Assembly (NCBI RefSeq): GCF_040954645.1
Contig: NC_092806.1
Coordinates: 30,653,644 to 30,717,643, forward strand
Direction of reading: 5' to 3'
DNA: 64,000 bases
Source of the DNA: Diabrotica undecimpunctata
Lineage: Eukaryota > Arthropoda > Insecta > Coleoptera > Chrysomelidae
Below the pieces are notes generated by a model. The model saw only the letters and a program-made list of their open reading frames with translations, searched no databases and had not been told where the DNA came from. This document shows positions 51,043 through 63,000 of the stretch, piece by piece. The number at the start of each line of letters is the position of its first letter. The stretch's first letter is position 1. The position numbers and the translations under genes are program-made.

Positions 51043-52410
51043 TTAGCCTTCTTCGATCCATCTTTGGACATAGGCCTCCCCAATCCTTTTCCATTCATCT
51101 CTGTCTGTCGCTACAGTCATCCACCTAGAGCCCACGTGCTTCTTGATATCATCTGCCCATCTCATTTGGGGCCTTCCTTCTTCTTGTCTAACATCCCTCA
51201 CTTTTGTTTTCTCTCTTATCCACTCGTTTCTCTTTTTATCCATTAGTCTTATGTGCAATATTTGTCTTTCCATTGCTCTTTGGGTTTTTATGATTTTGTC
51301 CATGTTTGCTTTTGTAAATGTCCACGTTTGGGAAACATAAATGAGAACAGGTAGTATGCATTGATTGTATACTTTGGTCTTAAGATGCTGTTGATATCTT
51401 TTGTTTTTAAGAATGTAGCTTAGTTTGGCAAATGCCGCCCATACCAGTTTAACTCGTCTTTTTATCTCTGCTGTTTCGTTTTCTTTGTTAAATTTTATAG
51501 TTTGACCCAGATATATATAATCCTGAACTTGTTCTATTTCATCTTGTCCGATCCTCATTGTGATGTCTTCATCTGTATTTGTTATGATTTTGGTCTTGCT
51601 GTAATTCATATTAAGGCCTATCTTTCCAGATTCTACGTCCAGTTCCTTCATAATTTCAAATAATTCTTCTTTTTTATCGGTTATCAATGCGATGTCGTCA
51701 GCGTACCTTAGATGGTTTAAGCGTGGTCCACAAATTTTTATACCTTTTTCTTCCCATTCTAATCTTTTAAAAATATCTTCCAGAGCCTGATTAAAAAGTT
51801 TTGGTGATATTGTGTCACCCTGTCTCACGCCTCTATTTATTTGTATTGATTTTGCTTAATATCGATAATTTCTCACCTCTACTACTTTCATCTCTTTTTT
51901 ATTTCACAACGTATTATGTTTTCTATCTTTTGCGTTATTTTGCCGGTTCTTAAGGCACTCATCCCTGTATATATTGGCTATTAGTTCCGTATATCTGCGG
52001 TGAATTCTGCTGTTAATCAAAGAACTTTTCACTGCCCAATGTTCGACACTGTCGAAAGCCTTTTCGAAATCTATGAACACTATATATAGAGGAATGTGGT
52101 ATTCATTTGCTCGTTCTATAAGTATTTTCATACTTAGTAAATGGTCACTTGTGCTGAATCCCTTTCTAAAACCAGCTTGTTCTTTCGACTGGTATCCGTC
52201 GAATTTTGTCGTCAATCTATTGGTTAAAATTTTTGTTAGGAGTTTATACATTACATTGAGGAGTGTTATATGACGGTAGTTTTTTATATATGCTTTATCC
52301 CCTTTCTTGTGTAGGATAATGGTTACGGAATCCTTCCAGTTGTTTGGGATTCTTTTTTCTTTTAATATCTTGCTAAAAAGGGAATGTAGGGTATTGTCAT
52401 CGAATGCAAC
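51043..52410 (-). pseudogene. RTE-like LINE RT, the best-kept copy
   Basis: ORF 51904-52443 gives the RT start: KRIPNNWKDSVTIILHKKGD, YKLLTKILTNRLTTKFDGYQ, EQAGFRKGFSTSDHLLSMKI, VFIDFEKAFDSVEHWAV. ORF 51043-51828 gives MRQGDTISPKLFNQALEDIF, LNHLRYADDIALITDKKEE (catalytic ADD intact), the thumb, and RPQMRWADDIKKHVGSRW to the stop at 51043. A short frameshifted gap (51829-51903) is the only break. Its 3' end is a short TAGATAGATA tail at 51030-51040. The endonuclease is missing because of 5' truncation at about 52410. Confidence 0.9.
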
Positions 52411-53540
52411 TGTCATCGAACTAGTACGCATTTCGATGCGCATCGCCCCGCCTTGAATTTTCCCATTGGCTCTTGACCTGGAAATCCCTATTTATCGCTC
52501 GAACAGCGCATATAAATATTGGCGATTTTCAGGTCAGCCAGGTCATTATCAGGATTACCAGGACCCCTCACGGGCTCTCCGAGAGCTTATTGCTCTCGGA
52601 GCTCTGCTTCCTGCATTTATTTTCCATACTCTGTGGCTGAGAATTGTTTCAACTTAACTTGGTGTTTTTATTTCGACGAAGAAATTGTCATGTAAGAAAT
52701 ATCTTGCCTTTTTCAAGGCAAGACACCGAAGATAAATATTTTCCAAGTCCATAACCCGAAAATGGACTTAAGTAGAGGAGCTCTCGACGTTTACTCCGAA
52801 GCCCTCTACAGAGCACCCGGGGATATCAGAAGGTGGTTAGACCCTTAATTGTTCCCCCGAGGTAACAGTATTAATTAACAACTTTTCCACCATATTTCAG
52901 CATCTCTTAATCATCTATTAATAACTGGGTATGTGAAAGAACTTCCAAAAATCCTAATAAAACTATTTATTTTATTTTAAAACCAACTATCCTAAATGGA
53001 AAATAAATTGAAAAATGAAAATTTAAAGTCATAATAAAAATATTCATATTCAAATTATTATGATTTAAAACAATTGTGTCTCCAAACGGGAGGATATTCA
53101 GTATGCAATTAAACAATAACTCTTCTCACTGCATAAACACGGTATAAATTAACCTCGACATTTTTCGGTCGCAATTACCAATTTTCTATCTAATAGTAAG
53201 CTCAGTGATTTCCAAAATCTAAAAAACGACAGAAAATCGTACTGTGTGGCATTTTTTTATTTTGACATTTTCATCCAGCTTCGCTTTTCTGCGTTTTCTT
53301 TATTATTGAAATCACTCCACGCACTCAACATTGAATTGTATTTTATTGAAGTGTACTTATGTATAAATTTTATATCAATTTTCGTTTCAATTTCATATCA
53401 TTTCATCAATTTTATATCAATCATCGTTTCTGTACAACCTTATAGATACAACAGACATACTGAGTCATGTCATAATATTGTGCTAATAAACTGCATTAAA
53501 CCAGTAAGTTGTGTTGGTGTTTTATCAACAATCGAAAACT
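52411..53540 (+). mobile_element. Possible solo LTR or LTR-like block
   Basis: Starts TGTCATCG, has a TATA-like CATATAAATA near 52508, a perfect hairpin CCGAGAGC-TTATT-GCTCTCGG (52579-52599), a second hairpin CTTGCCTT-TTTC-AAGGCAAG (52703-52722), and AATAAA near 53480. This resembles LTR promoter and terminator features, but neither the ends nor a target duplication could be fixed. Confidence 0.35.
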
Positions 53541-53724
53541 TAAGGTGTTAACCTTGAATATGTAGTTATGGAACAATATAAAAATCGATAATTCATCAAA
53601 ATAAAGTGATTATAAAACCACAATTATTGTTTGTTTTATTGCATGTGTAAATATTATTGTATTAGCTGATGACGAGAACAAAGGAAAATTATACAAGTAT
53701 AAAAAGCTTGTTTCTTAAATAATG

Positions 53725-54045
53725 TCAACGTTTTGACACTTTTGTCATTAATATATTAAAGGAATTTGTATACCTTTCTTTCCCGCTCATTCTCCTACTA
53801 AGGCGGCGAGATGAGTCTGGTGTGTTATAAGTTAAACGATGCACACGTTTTCTATTTACTCTAAGTTCGCGGTCATCAAGACTTTTAGCTTTTTCGACCT
53901 TTTTCATAAATTTCTCAATTAAATCTTTACAATTCATATTCTCTTCTGGTTCCCAAGAATTGTCTTTTGGTAAAAATCCCTTCCAGGATACAAGAAACTC
54001 TCTTTTGCCATTTCTGGTATGGTGCACTTCCAAAATTCGATTAAC
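53725..54045 (-). CDS. Chromodomain gene exon 4: chromodomain 2 and end
   Basis: VNRILEVHHTRNGKREFLVS, WKGFLPKDNSWEPEENMNCK, then a basic C-terminal tail to the stop at 53725-53727. A poly(A) signal AATAAA lies about 90 nt downstream (near 53634), which supports this as the last exon. Confidence 0.95.
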   Translation of the reverse strand, partial: VNRILEVHHTRNGKREFLVSWKGFLPKDNSWEPEENMNCKDLIEKFMKKVEKAKSLDDRELRVNRKRVHRLTYNTPDSSRRLSRRMSGKERYTNSFNILMTKVSKR

Positions 54046-57000
54046 CTAGAATTAGATCGGAATTAATACCATTGACAATATAAATAGAAATAACTAAAAA
54101 TTAATATACTTCAAAGTCTTCATTCTCGTCCCACTCTTCACCATCTTTTTTGACTTTATCTTTTGCAACTTTAGTCTTTTTCTTGGCATCCTTAAATGCT
54201 TTTATGGCGTCTGGACAATTTAAAGTGTCTTCAGGTTCCCATGTATCATCATCTTGGCCATAGCCTTTCCAGCGAATCAGATAATGGCGAACACCAGCGA
54301 TCATTTTATCGTCGAGAACTTTCTCCACCTAAAAAATCAAATGTTGAAAAATAAACTGTAAAGATTGCGATTGTATACATTAAACAAAGCAATAAAAATA
54401 GCGTAAAGAATTAAATATAGTACAGGACTGCAAAACCTCGTATTTGTACTTTCCATTAAAATTTACTACTTTTAAATCCGCATAAAGTCTTGCAAAACAT
54501 TGCATCGTTCTTAATCTCGTATTGCAACTATTGCAACAGTCGGGTACATAACCTCCTATTTGACACTGGGAGACACATGTCTCCGTTCGGCTCGCGGAGA
54601 TAAGAATACGGCCGAGGCGAGAAGGCCCTGCCTGTCGTAAGAGGCGACTAATGGGTAGGAATCGAGAGGTGGAGAGCCGTCGCTTGAGGTGTCGGGTTTG
54701 TAGAACCGCACACGGACGCTTAGGAGTCACGGTCACCGGTCTACACTCCTAGTATCCGAGACGAGACTCTCGGAGACCACACTACTCTCATTCCAAGAGA
54801 ACCAGGCGAGGTTGAACGAGCTGAGCCCGTACACACCCTTTTTTGGCCTTACACCACCAATCGTGGTGTCGGTGTCCCGGCACGTACCCGCCAGGAGATT
54901 TAAGAGTGGTAGAGGAGAGATCCTCGGCGGTGACCTGTCTACGTGCGAGGTGGAAATTCCTCTGCCTGCGAAACCTGTCCGCCTGTGGGAGGGGATAACG
55001 GATAGGTGAGGTAATCGCAACACAGGTACTACGGGGGAGGTGGAGCCCCACGACACGTGCCTTGTGTACGTGACGTGCCACCTTCATTTGGTGTCGGACT
55101 CGTAGGGGCAGTGGAGGCGTTAACGGTCGTATGCCGAAAGGCCAGATAGACCGGGGTCCTGCCAAATTTTATATTGGAGGGCACAAAGCTAAGCAATGGG
55201 AGACACATGTTTAGCTAAGATTTTTAGATATTATGCAAAAACTGCCTTTCCACTACCGTCTGTCATCCTTATAGAGCCTCTACCTAGAACCAGTATTGCC
55301 AAGTAAACAGTATCTTTATCGAGGGTATAATAATGTAATTAGGAACCATTTTCTGAAAAAAATACTACAGAATCAGTTGAAGCAAAAGAACATAAAGCTG
55401 TATAGACCTAGAAAAGGCCAGTGTGATATTTGCGTTGGTCACACAATTGGAAATATTGGGAACATCACCAACAGCAAAAATATATGGCCCGTCGTGTGTG
55501 TCGGGACTTTTCCAGGTGAGAGCTGGACTTGACAGCCTAAATCTCATCAGAAAGGGATTGGACTAATCAGTGGTCCACACCAAACACGACGCGTCTCAAT
55601 GGCTGATAGGGTGAGCGATTTCAGCGGGAGAAGATAGTACGCTCTGGGAGTTTGAGAGATTGTCTCCCCCGCCACCCAATCCGGTTGTACGACCACCGCT
55701 TGCGGAAATATAATTAGAAGACTCTCTGGCCTTCGCTGTCACATCTCATGGAGGCTCTCTGGAATTATATAGTGTCCAGAATTCTCTGGAATTATATAGT
55801 GTCCTTAATATGGGTGCCGGACCATGAAGGGGTGCACGGGAATGACATCAGATCTGTTGGCAAAACAAGGCTCAAGAGAAGCCTTTGTAGGCCCAAAACC
55901 ATTCTGTGGCATCACTAAAGATGCCACAAAAAACGAGGTTGAGAAGTGGCTGATAAGGAATCATCAAAAGAAATGGAGAGCCACGTAAGGGCAAATCCAG
56001 ACTAAGAAAATAATCAAGAATATTGACATTGTTTAAAATAGAATAATTGTCACCACTAGATGTCGCCACTCTGTCTGTTTCGACAGATTTTAATATACAA
56101 ATGTTTGTTTGATCTACGTTATACTAGATGCTGATATGTGAAAATGTTATAGACTAAAGTGAACGTCCATTTTTGTTCTCCTGAATTAAATTAACCAGCG
56201 TCGCAATATTTCACTGACATAGTAGCAGCAGGTTCAGTTAGGTGCAGCACAATGTTAAATCCTATAAAAGAATAAAATATTGTGCATCGATTAACAATCT
56301 GTTAAAAACCTAAATTAAATATTAAACATAAATCATATATTTTTTGTAACCTTTTTGTAAAAGTAGTGTTATTACTATTAAGGAAATCATAATGTCGTGT
56401 ATAGAAATAGTACTTAACTATACTGTGATTTTATATCTAAATTAATAAGTTTAATAAAGTTTTTATTTGATTTGAAAGTATATTAAAAAGCTCTGACCCA
56501 AGGTAAGTAAAACATTTTAATCTTATGTTTTTAAAAACATAAGAAAAACATTTGTATGAAAAAAAAACTAAATTAGTTTTTTATAAATGAATTTTATCGG
56601 ATAATACAATTTAAATAAAAATTTTACTTATGAAAGAAAAGTGATTCATGTATTAATTTTAATTAGTAAGACCATGAATCACTTGAATTAGTCATTCGAA
56701 ATAGTGTTATTATTTTTATCAAGGAATTGATATGGTAAAAATGGAAATAGTACTTAATCATACTCTGATTTTATATCTAAATAAGTTTAAAAAATTTAAT
56801 TTTTTTATTTTATTTGGAAGTATATTTATACATTTTTAAATTCTTCGTATTGAAATCACCCCGTATATGTTAAGACACCGAAGAATATTTTCCATGTATT
56901 TCTGTTTCCTATCGTACAAGTTACAACACTGAAATATTAGTTCAATCCTTTTTGCGTCGACGAGTTGATAATAAACACATTTTTAAAGTTTGTTTATATA

Positions 57001-60000
57001 TGACAGATGCATATTTTTTCGGTACTCTTTGATCGTTAAGCTGCCTAATATTGCGCGTTAAATAAATATTCCCGTTTATATGTTTTGTTTATACGAAGTT
57101 GGGCGAATGAATAATGAATTTTAAAGAGAATTAAATCACTCTCCGTAAAGCCGCTATCAAGAGCAGTTGGTTCCGTTGTAGTCCGAATTTAGCTTCAAAT
57201 TCGTATTGAATTTTCGTTTTTCGCGTTTTTTTTTCATGGGAAAATGTGTAGCAGTGTAAAATTTTATGTGCAGTTAATAAGGTTTGAAAGATTGGTCATT
57301 GAGAAGAGACGCGGTGTGTTTAGTCAGAAAAAACGGCAAATTTGTTGAAAAAAAAGTGATTTATACTCAATGTAATGTCAGTTCAGATAAGAGTAATCAC
57401 TGTTTTTGTTTTATGTCGTCTCTCACCTAAGAGATTTGTATCTAAGAGATTTGCGGCGTTTCCAACAAATTTGAAAAATACCCACATGGTTCCAGTTTTT
57501 TAAAGAAGCAGATTTTCGAAGTTTGTATCCAGTGCCAACTTTCAGCCTCAATTTGTTTGTCCTAAGAAGCCGTTTCAGAATATTTTTCGCAGTTTGGAGA
57601 TGAATTTGTTCGTGTGGCAGAGAGTGTAAGTCCAGTTCCTAACCCCAGAAATTTTAGTGAAATCCAGGTAACTTTTGTGTTTGATTTTTAAAGGAAAATA
57701 AACATTTTCTAACAATAATTGCTTTCATAACAATTTAAGAAATTGTAATAATTAAAATTGTAGATCTTAGGGCATGGCTTAGCTCTCATATTAATTGTTC
57801 TCTTTTAAAATTTAGTGTTGACATCTGACAGCTAGCTTTATGTTTTTGACATTTGGTAAATACCTAATCATAACAGATCCCTTTTTGCTTTGTTTTTTTT
57901 TAGAAAAAGGTTAACCTCTATGCATAATTTCATTTAAAAAGCTATTTTTCATTTCTAATTTTTTACGTTACAAATTGTGGCGAATTAACAACTGTAAGTT
58001 TTTTAGTATCTCCAACTTCAAGAGTTTGTAAACTGATAGAACATAGTAAGATTGTTTTTGATATTTTGTATTTTATTGTTATTATCTATATTTGTAACTG
58101 TTTGTGGTGAGATAGCAATAAATATTAAATTTTTTTCTTTAACCATTTTGTTTATTTCTCTTAACTAACTCTCTAACCCTTTTTTGTGTTTTTAGGAAGG
58201 AAGAACCTTTTCTTTCATCCAGCAGGAAGATTATTCAAAGCGGCGTCCGTTTTAAATAGCTTGAGAACCTCCTTGTATTGTGTTTTGTTCCAGGAGATTC
58301 ATGTAAGTACCCCTTACATTGTTTAATTTTTGTAGTTACCCCAATCCAACCCCCTTGCCATTCACTTATCCACGACCCAGCTCTCAAATAAACCCTAAGT
58401 AGCCGTTCGCCAAAGTTTCGGTTTATTTTGCTTGTCCTATCTCTAGCCCCGTAATTTCTGTCCCCAATTTTCAACTCGCCACAGTAATACCCTATGTGGT
58501 AGGCAAAATAATCGTTACAATATTAAAAAACATTCTCATTTATGTAAACAGACAGACAACAATGGTGTGTGTATGTAAAATAAATAAATACATAAATAAA
58601 ATAATACTATTTATTGAAGTTTTTTCCTTCATCCTTTTTACCCAACGCATAGATTTGTCCCCGATATGTGTTGCCTTTTGTTTTTGCATATGAATCTGTT
58701 TATTTCTTTAAAAAATATTCTCAAAAAACCATACCCACAAATTATCTACATTTTCAAACGCCATTGTAAACGCCAAAATATACTCGAGTAGAACTCTCCA
58801 TACAATTAAATTTCTGTTAATAGTTTTTGAAATGTATTGCTAGAGGCGGCCACCTCACGGCAGATTAAAAGTTAAAGAATTCTCTGGTAAAGCTTGTATG
58901 TCTAACTATTATTTTTAAACAATGATATTGATAAAAAAACACTCGGACAATTTGATATAAACCTTAATAAACGACGGAATTAATGATATAAGGCAGGAAT
59001 TCACTGGTCAAGTGAGGACTAAACCAGAAGAGATCCTAAAACTAACAATAAAGAAACTGTTGGCCTTCGTTGAGACCACAGGCCTTATTAGAGTTAAATG
59101 GAAAAAAACAAAGCACGGTACAAAGGTCTTACGAACAAGATCAATATGACTGAAATCGTGGGTAGCTATATCGCAATAGGAGTGAAAATCTTTACAGAGC
59201 AAGCAAAGTAGTGGATAACCGAAATAAACCAGAAATCAACAAAAAACTTCTCCGAAAGTGAAAATTTTGATGACCGGAAGAGATTTTTTAGACGTATTTT
59301 TGCAGGATGATCACGAATCCGTCGTCAACATAAGTTTATATATCGTCGTTTGAAGTAATACCGTTTTTATTCATTTTCTTAAAACAGTTTGACAGTTTTT
59401 TCAATCTAAGACTGAACAGACGATCAGACGGACAGACAATCTGTGGGATTGAAATTTTATTTTCGTATTATAATTTCGACCTAACACACTGACGACTGCG
59501 TATATCAAAATAAAAACTGCGTGTTATCAAATGATTTATTGAAACATAAGAACATGATGATATAATTGAAAACCAGAGACATTTATTGGCCCACTAATTA
59601 TATAGTCCAGGCGGTATCTGTTATAAAACATCCTCATTTGGGTAAATCGTATATGATCCTATTTTTTGTGTAAGTGCTTCAAAATATTATTTCGTATGTC
59701 GCTAATACAAGGTTTCTTGTAGTTTTTCCTTCATTTTGAATTTTCTCTTGTCCCCCTTTTTGGAGGGACACACAAAACAACCACTTTGTGCATCACATAA
59801 TGTAGCTACCCCCTAGATACAAGCTACCATAGCTGATACTATAATGGAAACCAACATCTCAATGAGAAGCCAACCCTCAATGAAAATCCATTCAGCCCTA
59901 TCCATAAGTGACAAAAATATATTAACAACTGCCATAGGTATTATTTTCACATTTTTATTTATTGTTGTACAGCTTTATGCAAGATTTGCTTTTTATTAAT

Positions 60001-63000
60001 ATTAAAATTAATTTCTTTATATGTATATAATAAATATGATTGGTTAATATCTTTTATTTGTCGTAGCTACACCTGGGACAGAGCTAGCCTTATTTATTGT
60101 CATCTTAAGTGTCTTTTTATAGTTACACGACTGAAGCATCATTTTATTATTGAACAATTAGCACTAAATTATATAGGTAGTAACTCCATTATTATATATT
60201 GGTTATCAGATTTGTTACAATCTCTTAAAAGTCCAATAAGGTAGCCTTTTCCACTTAGCATTGTCAGAGGTTGCAATGCTTACAAGTTTATTAAGGGCAC
60301 ATCAAAAGTTTTAATTATGGAATCCATTTTTAATACCGAAATCGTGGGTTGACTCTCAAAGTGTTAATAAATCTAATAATTATTTTTTAACAATGAAGTG
60401 AAACAAAACGTACAAAAACTGCCAATTGCGGAAGATCTGTGATATCTGCCTATTCGCCATGGGCTAAGTTGAATGTAATGCAATGCAAAACTTCCAAGAC
60501 ATGTATTAATTGCAGTTGCGTCGTTCGGTTGTGTAGCTCGAGATGCATTATGCAATGCTACATTATTTGGATCTTTAAGTACATCTTTCAATTTGTTTTA
60601 ATAAACGCTTCTCCATACAGACGTTGCGCAAGAGCAATATTTCAGGCAATAACAAAACTGGCTTCAGCCACGGTATAAACTTGATTGCTAAAAGTAGTCA
60701 AAATTAACTGTAGTTTAGTTAAATTTGATTTTAAAGAAGCAAGTTTATCTGATTTTCATTTGTAATTTGGTGGATACTGATTAGAAAACTGACTATTATT
60801 GGTTTCATAATGTTGTAAATTATCATGTTTGACCGTATAATTACAAACACACATTGCTTTTTCCTAATCCGACAGGAAGTTAAAAGAAAGAATTGTTGAA
60901 TTTATGAGAAAACAGTAATAACTGACAGGGCCAGTTTGGCCCTTCAAACTTCTATGGTGGGTTTGTTAGAAAAACCATTTAATAAATTTAGTAAACAATA
61001 TTTTTTGTGTTAAATAAGGCTTTGTGTCAAAATATTAAAAGTCATAAAATATGAAATTATTATTGCTTTAAATAAAAAACTACAATAACTTCAAATCGCA
61101 ACAGGGGCCAAATTGGCCCCTCCGACTTAAAGTACTAATCTTCATTCAAAACTAAGATAAACTCGAGTTCACTCTCATGGGTGGAAATTAATTTCTAACC
61201 AATAACAAGCCTCAATGTCACGACACACCCATCAATGGGTGTGAACTCGAGCTTATCTTGGTTTTGAATGAATAATAGTAAACTATTTTTATACAGACAG
61301 ACAATCAAGATTCAGGTCAAGATATTTTTAATAAAAATCAGTAAATACCTCGTACTGGGTCTCGTCATCACCTTCACCATCTTCTTCCTCATCAGATACT
61401 GCCTTCGACTTTTTGGTTTTCTGGAAAAATAATTTGAGACATTTAAAATTGACAAAATAAAAAAAGAAACATTTAGGCAGATTGCATAGTATTTGCCTGA
61501 ATTAAATATAAACTAAAGTCTAGCAATTATTAAAATTCAATCATTTTTCGTTTCTAAATATTTTTTACAAAATCGTATTTTTTTATATAGAAATAAGTAA
61601 ACATATTTGTATAAGTAACCATATATAATATTTTATAGTGTGATAATAATCAATTTTATCAAATGTAGGATGAGTAGGATATACTCTCTAGGGTGTATAA
61701 TTTGTTAAATTGCTTCATGTGTAGAGCTTCAATAAGTTAAAATACAAATAGTGAGCTTCAACACCATTGTCAGTTGTTATGTCATTGATGGATGGACTCT
61801 TGGATTCAGGTAGAATATTAAACCAATCAAGAAATAAACCTTGTTTTGTCACAATTGTACAGACGGGTTTGACAGTTGAAATGTGTAGTATGAGATATTA
61901 CAAGTAGACTCTCATCTGGGATTCATCAATTTTTTTAGTGGAAATATTATCTGGACCAGCCTTAGAAATTAGCTAATTTTTCCAAATTTATCATACACAA
62001 ATTAAATTTCACAAAAACTATTGAACCGATCTGGCCCATCTTTTGCACACAATTCAAACACAATAAGACTCTCAAGTTCAGGTACATTTAAACAAATTTG
62101 AATAAATAATAAAAAAGTTATTAGAAATATTTAAACACAGCGATTTTGTTGTTCATTTTGCAATAACTTTTTTGTTTATTATCTGATTTTAATTTAGCAT
62201 ACCTATCTCATTTTGTGTATATTTTTTTCTGAAAAAGTTGACGTCTGTTGACGTTTTTAAGTTATGAGTAAAATAATGAGTTTGGCATTTTGATAGTATA
62301 TTTAAAAAGATCTCCACTAAAAAATTGATGAATCCCTAGATGAGTCTTTTTGTAATATCTCATGCTACACACTTTAACTGTCAAACACATCTATACAGTT
62401 GTGTCAAGTAAAAAACTTTATACAGACAATTTTTATACAAGGGTCCACTGAGTTCACCAGCTTTTAGATAGATTTTAGACATTTGGTGGGCATGCTTAGA
62501 TTCAACAGAAAATTAAACCCTAAAGATGTAAAATCAAATTTAAAAAGAAATGAAGTTATTGCACAAGAAAATAACACAGGAGTACTTAGTTGTCCTAAAT
62601 AGGAAATATAAAAGATCTTTTATAAAGAGATGTCTTGATGCCTAGCACAGTACACACAAATAACAAAGGGGAGGATCAGAGTAAAAATAACAAGCTGGTA
62701 GAAAAGCTGCAAGCAGTAACTGATTACAATAACTATAAAGCATTTATTGATATTTCAGGTCAGCTGAAATATTCCAATGCATTACAAAAAGGTGTTAAAT
62801 GGTACTGTAAGCTTCTCACTGGCTCAGCAATGACAAATGCATTTATTTTGTATAAAGCTATAAGTAAAAATAACATACAAATTACTGCCTTTAGAGAAGA
62901 GGTAAGTTTAAAACTATTTCAAACAGATATCCCTCAAGACTGGTAAGAAGTGTTAAAAACTTGTTGCCTGAAAAAAAATGGAATCAGCAAGACAAATGTG

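Noticed and set aside
54733..55165. Minus-strand ORFs of over 100 codons in the GC-rich block
   Set aside because: They lie in the SINE-like element, lack domains, and are not open in the corresponding frame of copy 1.
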